Shown here piece after piece: positions 8,445 through 16,280 of a DNA stretch of 64,000 nt (the first letter of the stretch is position 1; each line of letters begins with the position of its first letter). The notes under the pieces were generated by a model. The model was not told where the DNA came from, did no database searches, and saw nothing but the letters and a program-made list of their open reading frames with translations. A program made the translations under genes and the position numbers. Origin of the DNA: Algoriphagus sp. (GTDB lineage Bacteria > Bacteroidota > Bacteroidia > Cytophagales > Cyclobacteriaceae). The stretch spans positions 62,001-126,000 of the forward strand of contig NZ_JAUXYL010000026.1 in assembly GCF_030694375.1 (NCBI RefSeq), in the 5' to 3' direction.

Positions 8445-9899
8445 ATGCACATGAATGGATCCTTTATTTCAGACCAGTTCTATTCCAAAAATGTCCGAGA
8501 TCTACACCCCCGACATTTGAGAATGGCGCAGCATAGTGACCCAGTTTATGAATGTGCAGCGTTGATGGCAAGTGAAAAAGTGAGTTGCCTTTTTATAGGC
8601 AATTCCCCTCAAGAGATTGTCGGCTACATCACAGACATTACGCTTCGGGATCGATTATTGGCTGCGCAGCTTCCTTCTGATATTCCAGTTTCACAGATTA
8701 TGGAATACGACATGGTTAGCATTCATCCTGACGCAAGTCTGGTTGAAGCCTTGATCCTGATGTTTCAGACAAAATCCAGGTATCTCCTGGTGCGGGAAGG
8801 GGATGAATTTATAGGTTGGATCAGCAGGACTAAAATCCTTACTGAGCAAAGCCAGGGACCGTTCATGTTTATCCAGTCTGTCAAAGAGGCCAGACAGATC
8901 CCCGAACTCCGTGAAAAATGGGCCCGAATGCCTGAGATCATTCATCTTCTCAATACACGGGGGATGAAAGCTGGGCTGATCAATCAGATCATTACCACGG
9001 TAGCTGACACCATCACCCAACGAGTCATTGAGCGGGTGATTAAAGTAATCGGACCTGCCCCAGCCAAGTTTGTCTTTATTGTGCTCGGAAGCGAAGGCCG
9101 TGGGGAGCTCACTTTGAAAACTGACCAAGACAACGCGATCATATATGAGGACAAGGCCAATGAACATCGGGAAGAAGTACGTGCCTATTTTCTGGATTTT
9201 GCCACTCGGGTTTCCACTGCACTGGATCAAATAGGGATCGTCTTTTGCGAGGGAGACCTCATGGCCATGAACCCCAAATGGACGCATTCGCTCTCTCATT
9301 GGAAGCGAAATTATGATGCATGGATTTCAGATGCCTCGCAGGAGACTGCCATGAATTACGCTACATTTTTTGACTGCCGGGCTATCTATGGAGCGTTTCC
9401 ACTTTTGGAGGAATTAAAGGAATACATGGGAAATCTCCTGGAGAAAGCCCCCGAACGGTTTTTTATCAATCTGGGTCACAATGCACTCCAATATGAACCT
9501 CCTCTGACATTTTTCAGGAAAATTAAAGCTGAAGAAATCGATGGTGAAAAGCAACTCAATCTCAAGCAAATCATGCGACCTATCGTGGATCTGGCACGGG
9601 TGTATGCATTGAAGCATCGGATTTTTGACACCAATACAACGAAGAGAATCGATGGATTAAAGGAAAAAGGAGTGTTTTCTGCAAAAGAGGCATTGGAACT
9701 CAGCCATGCATTCGATTATCTGATGAGCTTAAGACTGGAAAATCAAACGCTTTCAATTTTGGACCAGAACCGAAAACCAAAAAACTTCTTAAAGATCAAA
9801 GCGCTTACAAAAGTACAGCAAGTAACACTCATTGAGATTTTTAAAGTTATCGAAGAATTCCAGGCCAGAATCAAGTTATCCTTCACCCGTAGTCTATAA
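8445..9899 (+). CDS. CBS-domain DUF294 putative nucleotidyltransferase
   Basis: The upstream frame opens with TTG, so I take the first ATG (8445), giving 484 residues; an ATG at 8451 is equally possible. Two CBS motifs span about 20-130. A GlnD-like nucleotidyltransferase domain follows, with GSEGRGE at about 215-221 and the metal-binding pair in TDQDNA. The rest is the helical DUF294 C-terminal substrate domain. CBS pairs bind adenine nucleotides, so this is probably a nucleotide-regulated transferase acting on an unknown protein. The cyclic-nucleotide domain found at the N-terminus of many relatives is absent, as are the exonuclease and acetate permease partners I would expect next to it. 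Confidence 0.85.
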   Translation: MHMNGSFISDQFYSKNVRDLHPRHLRMAQHSDPVYECAALMASEKVSCLFIGNSPQEIVGYITDITLRDRLLAAQLPSDIPVSQIMEYDMVSIHPDASLVEALILMFQTKSRYLLVREGDEFIGWISRTKILTEQSQGPFMFIQSVKEARQIPELREKWARMPEIIHLLNTRGMKAGLINQIITTVADTITQRVIERVIKVIGPAPAKFVFIVLGSEGRGELTLKTDQDNAIIYEDKANEHREEVRAYFLDFATRVSTALDQIGIVFCEGDLMAMNPKWTHSLSHWKRNYDAWISDASQETAMNYATFFDCRAIYGAFPLLEELKEYMGNLLEKAPERFFINLGHNALQYEPPLTFFRKIKAEEIDGEKQLNLKQIMRPIVDLARVYALKHRIFDTNTTKRIDGLKEKGVFSAKEALELSHAFDYLMSLRLENQTLSILDQNRKPKNFLKIKALTKVQQVTLIEIFKVIEEFQARIKLSFTRSL

Positions 9900-9917
9900 T
9901 TTCTCGCTTCAAGAAAT

Positions 9918-9950
9918 ACTTTTATAAATTTTTTATAAAAGTTGTTTTTT
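9918..9950 (+). terminator. AT-rich terminator-like hairpin after the CBS/DUF294 gene
   Basis: ACTTTTATAAA (9918-9928) and TTTATAAAAGT (9932-9942) are exact inverted repeats, followed by TGTTTTTTATT. The stem is weak because it is AT-only. Confidence 0.5.
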
Positions 9951-9974
9951 ATTCATCAAAGTTTTTTAATTTTG
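9942..9974 (+). promoter_or_regulatory. Candidate promoter for nagB
   Basis: TAATTTTG at 9967-9974 is a perfect TAnnTTTG match, with TTG at 9942-9944 upstream (22-nt spacing). It would give a leader of about 160 nt before the ATG at 10144. Confidence 0.5.
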
Positions 9975-10143
9975 AATCATAGAATAAATTGCTGTTCAGA
10001 TCATTAAAATCTGTGAAAAATTTGGTGAAATATTCCTTGTCAAATTTTAATTTGGCAAAGAATCCTTTGACTGCGACAGAAAATTTGGAACCCAACAAGA
10101 TTCAAAACATTAAACCTTACACCCACTAAACTGACCCATCAGT

Positions 10144-12471
10144 ATGCTAAGTAAGTATCCCCTCTCCGAAGTAGAAAAGGCTTTTTTGGCCGAATCCGGA
10201 GTAGAAAAAATCTCGACCCTGATTCCTTACCTGACAGTAGACAATTTTCCAAAGCTAGGCTTACTTACCGCCTGCCGTTTTTTGGAATGGGCAGCTGCAA
10301 ATCCTGAAGGTGTGATCAGTTTACCAACCGGAAAAACCCCAGAGTTTTTTATCAAGTGGACTCAATTCTTACTTGAAAACTGGGACAGTAAAAAAGGGAA
10401 GGATGTCCGTGAAAAATACGGACTTGGGAACATCAAAAAGCCGGTCTTGAAAGATTTGACCTTCGTGCAGATTGATGAATTCTATCCCATCTCCTCCAAA
10501 CAGCACAATAGCTTCTACGACTACGTCAACAAATTCTATATCAACGGCTTTGGGCTTTCGAAAGAAAAGGCAATCCTGATCAATTCCGATGAGATCCCAT
10601 TGGCAAACGGACTTCATTTCAAGGAAGTTTTTCCCGATCTGAAAGTGGACCTTTCGCTGAGATTTCGCGACCCAATTAATGAGTTGGAAAAGCTGCAGCA
10701 GCAATCCATCTACATGATCGATCAGTGGTGTGGAGAATATGAGCAGCGAATCCGGGACAAAGGCGGCATCGGCTTTTTCTTGGGAGGTATAGGACCTGAC
10801 GGTCATATTGCATTCAACACCCGCGGTTCTCATCTCTTCTCCGTGACCCGATTGACGGACACCAACTTTGAGACACAAGCTGTGGCGGCAGGTGACTTGG
10901 GGGGAATTGAGGTTTCGTCAAACAGGTTGGTGATCACCATCGGATTGGACACCATTGTATACAATCCTGAGGCGGTTGGGATAATCATCGCAGCAGGTGA
11001 GGCAAAAGCAGGAATCGTCAGAGATTCTTTGGAGACCAAATTAAACAATGTCTACCCTGCCACAGTCCTCCAAAAGCTGAAAAATGGCCGCTTTTATCTT
11101 ACCAAAGGTGCGGCCGTAAAGCTCACCGACTCTATGGACGCTTACTTTCAAAAGGGTGAATGGACTTTTGAAAAAACCGAACGGGCAGTCATCGAGCTTT
11201 GCAAAAAATTGAATAAATACGGTCACCGAATCAAAATTGAGGATTTGAAAGCCGATAAATACACAAGACTTATTCCGGGGCTATCAGAAGACACGGTCAA
11301 TCAAGTCATGCGAAGTGCTGAAGCCAAACTTGCCAAAGGGCTGGAACAGGAAAGCAATGAAATTCTTCTTCACACCGGACCTCACCATGATGACATTTCC
11401 CTCGGCATTCTTCCGCATATCACCAATCAACTGAGCGAACCTACCAACGAGGCGCATTTTTCGGTGCTCACATCGGGTTTTACAGCAGTGACCAATACGT
11501 TTGTGATTGATACGCTTCAGCATACCAAAAAACTTTTGGACGAAGGGAAAATCCAGATGGTCAATTTTGAAGACTTTTTTGATGTGGGCTACAGCCTGAA
11601 GACTGACAAAGACGTCTACCACTTCCTGACTAACGTTGCTTCAGAAAATCCTGATGCCCGTAAACGTGGCCTTTGCCACAGGGTGGTGAGAGCGATTGTC
11701 ATCGTCTACGGAGTGAAAAACAAAAGCCAGCTTCGAGAGACTATTAACGAGGTGATCAGCATACTTAGAAATTCCTACGACGGGGAGAAAAACCCATCGA
11801 AAATCCAAAAGCTCAAAGGAATGATCCGGGAGTTTGAAGAAGAATTGGTATGGGCTCATTTTGGTGTTCAGGTAAAAAATGTCCACCATCTCCGACTCGG
11901 CTTTTATACAGGTGATATCTTCACCGAACAACCCGACAAAACCCGCGATGTAGAACCGATCGTGGAAATGTTTCGAAAAATTAAACCTACCAAGATTAGT
12001 TTAACGCTCGATCCTGAAGGTTCAGGACCCGACACACATTACAAAGTACTTCAGGCAACGGCCGAAGCAGTCAAAAAATGGGGAGAAGAGCACGATACCA
12101 GTAACCTGAGAATCCTGGGATACAGAAACGTCTGGTTCAAATTTGAGCCGCACGAGGCCAATGTGATTGTGCCCGTTTCTCTTGGGGACATGTCGGTGAT
12201 GGAGGATTCCTTCTCCAATTGCTACCTGAGTCAAGTCAACGCCTCTTTCCCCAGTTACTCGCACAATGGCAAGTTTAGCACAGTAGCCAAGCGTACCTGG
12301 GTGGGACAATTGAATGACATCCAGTTACTGTTGGGCAAAAACTACTTCTACCTGCATGAGCGGGCAAAAGTAAGAGCCAGTCACGGTCTGATCTTTTTCA
12401 GAGATATGAATGTGGATGAGTTTTTGGCCACTGCCAGAGAACTGGAAAAATCCATTGAAGGAATGCTATAA
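10144..12471 (+). CDS. nagB: Glucosamine-6-phosphate deaminase fused to PIG-L deacetylase domain
   Basis: The 775-residue protein has an N-terminal NagB domain (about 30-330) with SLPTGKTPE near 58-66, QIDEF at 108-112 and the family signature GGIGPDGHIAFN at 213-224. NagB converts glucosamine-6-phosphate to fructose-6-phosphate and ammonia. From about 400 there is a PIG-L/LmbE domain with the zinc-site motif PHHDD (412-416) and DPEGSGPDTH (622-631), a fold typical of N-acetylglucosamine deacetylases. Long NagB proteins of this kind occur in Bacteroidota. The fusion suggests deacetylation and deamination of GlcNAc-6-phosphate in one chain, replacing NagA; that is inference. A ROK kinase gene follows. 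Confidence 0.9.
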   Translation: MLSKYPLSEVEKAFLAESGVEKISTLIPYLTVDNFPKLGLLTACRFLEWAAANPEGVISLPTGKTPEFFIKWTQFLLENWDSKKGKDVREKYGLGNIKKPVLKDLTFVQIDEFYPISSKQHNSFYDYVNKFYINGFGLSKEKAILINSDEIPLANGLHFKEVFPDLKVDLSLRFRDPINELEKLQQQSIYMIDQWCGEYEQRIRDKGGIGFFLGGIGPDGHIAFNTRGSHLFSVTRLTDTNFETQAVAAGDLGGIEVSSNRLVITIGLDTIVYNPEAVGIIIAAGEAKAGIVRDSLETKLNNVYPATVLQKLKNGRFYLTKGAAVKLTDSMDAYFQKGEWTFEKTERAVIELCKKLNKYGHRIKIEDLKADKYTRLIPGLSEDTVNQVMRSAEAKLAKGLEQESNEILLHTGPHHDDISLGILPHITNQLSEPTNEAHFSVLTSGFTAVTNTFVIDTLQHTKKLLDEGKIQMVNFEDFFDVGYSLKTDKDVYHFLTNVASENPDARKRGLCHRVVRAIVIVYGVKNKSQLRETINEVISILRNSYDGEKNPSKIQKLKGMIREFEEELVWAHFGVQVKNVHHLRLGFYTGDIFTEQPDKTRDVEPIVEMFRKIKPTKISLTLDPEGSGPDTHYKVLQATAEAVKKWGEEHDTSNLRILGYRNVWFKFEPHEANVIVPVSLGDMSVMEDSFSNCYLSQVNASFPSYSHNGKFSTVAKRTWVGQLNDIQLLLGKNYFYLHERAKVRASHGLIFFRDMNVDEFLATARELEKSIEGML

Positions 12472-12500
12472 GTCAGTCTCAGGTCTCAAACCTAATTTTG

Positions 12501-12530
12501 AAAGCAGCCGGGAATTTTCCGGCGGCTTTC
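12501..12530 (+). terminator. Terminator after nagB
   Basis: AAAGC-A-GCCGG, loop GAATTTT, CCGG-C-GGCTTT is an almost perfect hairpin starting 30 nt after the nagB stop. The T-tract is short (CTTTCTGCCTT), so read-through into the ROK gene is possible. Confidence 0.6.
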
Positions 12531-12572
12531 TGCCTTAAACCTATTTATCAACCAAACAATAGCCCAAAGCGA

Positions 12573-13433
12573 ATGGAAAAAGCCATTTTAGGATTAGATA
12601 TCGGCGGCACCGGCATCAAAGGCGGCATCCTGATCAAAGGACATCTGGAAGACATTCGCTCCATTCCCACACCTGCTTTAGAGAGTAAAGAATTTATTCT
12701 TGAAACCATTGCCTCATTTATTGAGACCTATCTTCACTACGATTTCGTGGGGATAGGAATAGGGATACCGGGATTGGTGGATACACAGGAGGGTATTGTT
12801 TTAGGCTTAGCAAACATTCCTTCTTTCCAACATGTGGAATTGAAAAAATTCCTGACTACGCGTTTTTTGAAGCCTGTCTTTGTCAACAATGACGCAAACT
12901 GCTTTGCGATAGGTGTCCACAAATATGGAGTGGGGAAACCTTTCAAAAACCTGGTGGGCATCACTTTGGGAACCGGCACCGGCGGGGGAATTGTCATCAA
13001 TGGACACCTTTATTCCGGACTCTTCTCTGCGGCTGGAGAATGGTGCAGTGCACCCTATCTAGACTACAACTATGAGTACTATTGTTCCGGGAAATTTTTC
13101 CAAAACTTCTACCACAGCAAACCAAAAGCTTTGGCTAAACTAGCCTTGGCCGGTGATCCCATAGCCTTACAGGCATTTGATGAATTTGGTCAGCATTTAG
13201 GCGAATTGTTTAAGATGATCATGTATTCCCTGGCACCGGAAGCCATCGTTTTGGGTGGTTCGATCAGGAAAACGTATCCTTTGTTCAAAAAATCTCTTCT
13301 GAAAACCTTGGAAACTTTTGCCTATCCATCGGTATTGGGAAATCTGAAAATTCTGATCTCTGAACTTGACGAGACTGCGATTCACGGTGCTGTAGCACTG
13401 GTAGACGTGGAAGAGGATATGGTTACAGCATAA
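12573..13433 (+). CDS. ROK-family sugar kinase
   Basis: Start chosen at the ATG at 12573, since MEKAILGLDIGGTGIKGG begins exactly at the phosphate-1 motif of ROK kinases. The 286-residue protein has the ATP motif DIGGTGIKGG, GIGIGIPGLVD, the catalytic region FVNNDANCF and GTGTGGGIV. The zinc cluster CxCGxxGC of most ROK repressors and kinases is missing, replaced by GEWCSAPYLDYNYEYYCSG, and there is no N-terminal HTH, so it is an enzyme and not a repressor. Position after the NagB fusion suggests phosphorylation of GlcNAc or glucose in the cytoplasm. Polyphosphate glucokinase is an alternative. Confidence 0.85.
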   Translation: MEKAILGLDIGGTGIKGGILIKGHLEDIRSIPTPALESKEFILETIASFIETYLHYDFVGIGIGIPGLVDTQEGIVLGLANIPSFQHVELKKFLTTRFLKPVFVNNDANCFAIGVHKYGVGKPFKNLVGITLGTGTGGGIVINGHLYSGLFSAAGEWCSAPYLDYNYEYYCSGKFFQNFYHSKPKALAKLALAGDPIALQAFDEFGQHLGELFKMIMYSLAPEAIVLGGSIRKTYPLFKKSLLKTLETFAYPSVLGNLKILISELDETAIHGAVALVDVEEDMVTA

Positions 13434-13463
13434 AAGATAAAAGTTGGTTTAATAAGTCAAAAA

Positions 13464-13492
13464 GGCGGTTTCTCGGGAGACCGCTTTTTTTC
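13464..13492 (+). terminator. Terminator after ROK kinase
   Basis: GGCGGTTTCTCGGGAGACCGC forms a stem GCGGTYTC/GAGACCGC and is followed by seven T residues (13485-13491). Confidence 0.8.
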
Positions 13493-13545
13493 ATTTTGTA
13501 GTAAAAATGGAAAACAAATTTATCCCCATTGAAAAGCCACAAAAT

Positions 13546-13574
13546 ATCTGTGGTAATCCGTGTCATCTGTGAGA
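13546..13574. repeat. ATCTGTG/ATCCGTG word repeat
   Basis: Three degenerate units of 10-11 nt follow each other: ATCTGTGGTA, ATCCGTGTC, ATCTGTGAGA. A near-identical run lies at 37632-37661; 15 of 16 bases of CGTGTCATCTGTGAGA match there. Both sit shortly upstream of a gene. Confidence 0.6.
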
Positions 13575-13608
13575 CCAATTCTTATTTTCAGCCTGTAAAT
13601 AAAATCTC

Positions 13609-14559
13609 ATGCCCAATTCCACCCTCAAAGTCGCCCTTGCCCAAATCGCTCCCATTTGGCTCGATAAAGCCGCCACCTTGGAAAAGGTCAAAAAATCAAT
13701 TAAAGAAGCTGCGGAAAATGGTGCTGAGCTCATTGTATTTGGTGAAGGTCTAGTCCCCGGCTATCCATGGTGGCTTCCCATTACCAATGCAACAGCTTGG
13801 GATAATAAAATCCAGAAGGAAATCCACGCCCACTATGTCCGAAATGCAGTACAGATCGAAGCAGGCGACCTAAATGAAGTCCAAAAATTAGCCGCAGCGC
13901 ATCAGATTGCAGTCTATCTGGGAATCATCGAGCGACCCATTGACCGTGGCGGACACAGTTTGTTTTGTTCCTTGGTGTACATCAATCAGCAGGGCGAAAT
14001 CTGCTCCGTCCACCGTAAACTCCAGCCCACTTATGACGAGCGACTAACCTGGTCGCCCGGAGATGGACACGGACTTCAGGTTCATCCACTCAAAGAGTTT
14101 ACTGTCGGGGGATTGAACTGCTGGGAAAACTGGATGCCACTTGCCAGAACAGCCCTTTACGGATTGGGAGAAAATCTCCACATCGCAGTGTGGCCCGGAG
14201 CGGTAAGGAACACTGAAAACATCACCCGAATGATCGCTCAGGAGGGTAGATCCTATGTGATCTCCGTATCAAGTCTGATGCGAAAGAATGACTTCCCAAC
14301 CAATACGCCTCATCTGGAGGTGATTTTGGAAAACTGCCCAGAAACACTCGGAAATGGCGGCAGCTGCATCGCAGGACCGGACGGAAAATGGATTTTAGAA
14401 CCTGTGGCATATGAGGAAGGGATTCTATACCATACGCTGGACTTCAACCGGGTATTGGAAGAACGACAGAACTTTGATCCCGTCGGGCATTATTCACGGC
14501 CGGATGTATTGGAACTTAGGGTGAACCGGGAGCGGCAAAGTAGCGTAAGGGTTGAGTAA
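13609..14559 (+). CDS. Nitrilase / carbon-nitrogen hydrolase
   Basis: A 316-residue cytoplasmic nitrilase-superfamily enzyme. The catalytic Glu-Lys-Cys triad is visible: E46 in FGEGLVPGYPWW, K137 in HRKLQPTYDER, and C171 in GLNCWENW. The sequences around each residue match branch-1 nitrilases, which hydrolyse nitriles to carboxylic acids and ammonia, more closely than amidases or omega-amidases. Length is normal (310-360). It is a single gene with a terminator upstream and a toxin-antitoxin-like pair downstream, so context gives no substrate. The exact nitrile is unknown. Confidence 0.9.
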   Translation: MPNSTLKVALAQIAPIWLDKAATLEKVKKSIKEAAENGAELIVFGEGLVPGYPWWLPITNATAWDNKIQKEIHAHYVRNAVQIEAGDLNEVQKLAAAHQIAVYLGIIERPIDRGGHSLFCSLVYINQQGEICSVHRKLQPTYDERLTWSPGDGHGLQVHPLKEFTVGGLNCWENWMPLARTALYGLGENLHIAVWPGAVRNTENITRMIAQEGRSYVISVSSLMRKNDFPTNTPHLEVILENCPETLGNGGSCIAGPDGKWILEPVAYEEGILYHTLDFNRVLEERQNFDPVGHYSRPDVLELRVNRERQSSVRVE

Positions 14560-14611
14560 AAGAATTCGAACTAGATCTCAAAATTTAGTATTTTCGTTTA
14601 AAGACTTCAAT

Positions 14612-14827
14612 ATGACTTCACTCTCACTATATACTAAATTGGAAACACTTCCCTCGGAATTGAAGGAGGAGGCAAAGAAATTCATCGAAAATCTGGTAGA
14701 AAAAAACCGGAAGAAAAAGGGGGATAATCTCCAAAAGCCAACCCCAAAGTTTGGAGGCCTAAAAGGTAAAATTCACTTATCAGATGATTTTGATGAACCT
14801 CTTGATGATTTCAAAGAATACATATAA
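14612..14827 (+). CDS. DUF2281-type (VapB-like) antitoxin
   Basis: The frame upstream opens only with TTG inside the nitrilase end, so I use the ATG at 14612, giving 71 residues. The N-terminal part (LYTKLETLPSELKEEAKKFI) is a short amphipathic helix as in DUF2281 proteins. A basic stretch (NRKKKGD) and the motif FGGLKGKIHLSDDFDEPLDDF follow; that C-terminal pattern is typical of antitoxins that plug a PIN toxin. The TAA shares one base with the ATG of the PIN gene. It should bind the adjacent VapC-like protein and its own promoter, but the toxin reading frame is broken. Confidence 0.8.
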   Translation: MTSLSLYTKLETLPSELKEEAKKFIENLVEKNRKKKGDNLQKPTPKFGGLKGKIHLSDDFDEPLDDFKEYI

Positions 14828-15215
14828 TGAATTTGTTGCTCGATACACATACTTTTTTATGGTTTCTTGAAGGAAGCCAAAATCTTTCCTCTTCTGCTAA
14901 AACTGCAATTCAAAATCAAAACAATACCAGTTTTATAAGTATTGCATCTATCTGGGAAATTGCGATAAAACTTGGTTTGGGAAAACTGAAACTTGATACA
15001 GGACTTGATGAACTAAAATCTGAAATCCTTAAGAATGGTTTTGAGATTCTTCCACTTGATTTTGAGCATATTTTTTAGAACTTTCAAGGCTTGATGAATT
15101 TCATAAAGACCAGTTTGATCGAATAATTATTTCACAAGCCATTTTTGAAGAGCTCACACTCATAACAAAAGATGCAAACTTTAACCTTTACAATAAGGTG
15201 AAGCTTTTTTGGTGA
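14827..15215 (+). pseudogene. VapC-like PIN toxin, frameshifted at a T6 run
   Basis: The first frame (14827-15078, 83 residues) carries two PIN acidic residues: D6 in LLLDTHTFLW and the glutamate in ASIWEIAIKLGLGKL. It stops at TAG just after ATTTTTT (about 15070-15076). Reading one base back continues cleanly as LELSRLDEFHKDQFDRIII, then SQAI ... LITKDANF ... LFW and a stop at 15213-15215, restoring the two remaining PIN aspartates and a normal length of about 128. So one T is missing from a run that should be seven, or the ribosome or polymerase slips there. As written the toxin would be inactive. A sequencing error in the homopolymer is an alternative. Confidence 0.8.
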
Positions 15216-15312
15216 TTACTTTCTTTTGTTGACAAACGATCAATCACCTATAAGTTTTACAGTGAAAAGCCTTTGTTTATTCTATAAGTTTACGTCTTAA
15301 TTGAATTGAATT

Positions 15313-15927
15313 ATGAACAAATTTGGATTCGGTTTTCTAATTGCCCTGATCTTATTTGCAGGATTTTGGTTTTTCTACCAAGGCAAACAAGAGCGGGAGG
15401 AGCTGCGTGCCAGCTCTGAACTGATCCAAAAACAGGTTCAGCAAGTCGGCAAACTGATCGTCACGGAGGGTTATTATTCCAAGGTATTTACGTTCAAAAA
15501 TTCCCAAAATCTCTTTCTGAATCTCCTGACCTCCAATAAAAAGGCCTTGGTGATTGTCAATGCCAAAGCTACCGTGGAATATGACCTCAGACAGCTCGAA
15601 GTGGAAATCGATGAGTCCAAGAAAACCCTCATTCTGAAAAAAATCCCCGAACCTGTTCTTAACATCTATCCTGACATCGAGTACTACGATGTGACGCAGG
15701 ATTATTTTAATTCCTTCGAGGCTAAGGATTACAACAAAATCAAAAACTCCGTTACGGCCCAAATCAGAACCCAAATTGAAAAATCAGATCTGATGGAAAA
15801 CTCACGGGAAAGGCTGATGGTGGAATTGACCAACCTCTTTGTCCTGACCAAATCCATGGGATGGACACTGATGTATGAGGAAAAAATCATCGAAAACCAG
15901 GAGCAGCTGGAGTTGATAAAAAGGTAG
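15313..15927 (+). CDS. DUF4230 membrane-anchored protein
   Basis: The 204-residue protein has a single N-terminal membrane helix (about 4-22, FGFLIALILFAGFWFFY) and a soluble domain with the DUF4230 pattern: QQVGKLIVTEGYYSKVFTF, then KALVIVNAKATVEYDL and a helical C-terminus. No signal cleavage site is obvious, so it is probably anchored with the domain in the periplasm. DUF4230 has no established function. It is flanked by the broken toxin gene and a repeat-rich spacer; no operon partner is apparent. Confidence 0.8.
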   Translation: MNKFGFGFLIALILFAGFWFFYQGKQEREELRASSELIQKQVQQVGKLIVTEGYYSKVFTFKNSQNLFLNLLTSNKKALVIVNAKATVEYDLRQLEVEIDESKKTLILKKIPEPVLNIYPDIEYYDVTQDYFNSFEAKDYNKIKNSVTAQIRTQIEKSDLMENSRERLMVELTNLFVLTKSMGWTLMYEEKIIENQEQLELIKR

Positions 15928-16209
15928 ACCGATGTGGGGGATTTCTTCAACATTCGAAATTCATCATTCGATATTCGAAATTTAAAGATGGAAGACCGGA
16001 GACGGAAGAGGTAGACCGATACTTAGACTAGGCTCATTACAGGTGTAGGGTAATCGATGACCGATGTTGGGGGATTTCTTCAACATTCGATATTCATCAT
16101 TCGATATTCGAAATTTAAATTTGGAAGACCAGAGACGGAAGATCATTTCGACATTTGATAAGAAAGGAATCTTTGGGAATTAGCGATATTAGATTTGTTA
16201 AAACCCTAG
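15928..16209. repeat. Direct repeat of about 85 nt built from degenerate words
   Basis: GACCGATG(T)TGGGGGATTTCTTCAACATTCG and the following words appear twice, about 15928-16012 and 16059-16143. Each copy contains TTCATCATTCGATATTCGA and GGAAGACC(G/A)GAGACGGAAGA. Single units of both words recur elsewhere (18668-18808, 26319-26341, 47277-47332). Nothing coding was seen in this gap. Confidence 0.75.
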
Positions 16210-16243
16210 AAAAAAAAATCCCACGAAGCTTCCTCCGCGGGAC
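16210..16243 (-). terminator. Terminator of the Tat-signal oxidoreductase gene
   Basis: On the minus strand GTCCCGCGGAGGAAGCTTCGTGGGA forms a stem (TCCCGCG/CGTGGGA with one mismatch) followed by eight T residues. It is 38 nt after the stop of the Gfo/Idh/MocA gene. Confidence 0.75.
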
Positions 16244-16280
16244 AATAAATCCGAAATCAACAATCCGAAATCCGAAATTA

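Noticed and set aside
8691..9299. 202-codon minus-strand frame
   Set aside because: Lies entirely inside the CBS/DUF294 gene, whose domains are clear; low-complexity mixed composition without any family pattern.
10369..10878. 169-codon minus-strand frame
   Set aside because: Antisense to the NagB domain; no recognisable protein.
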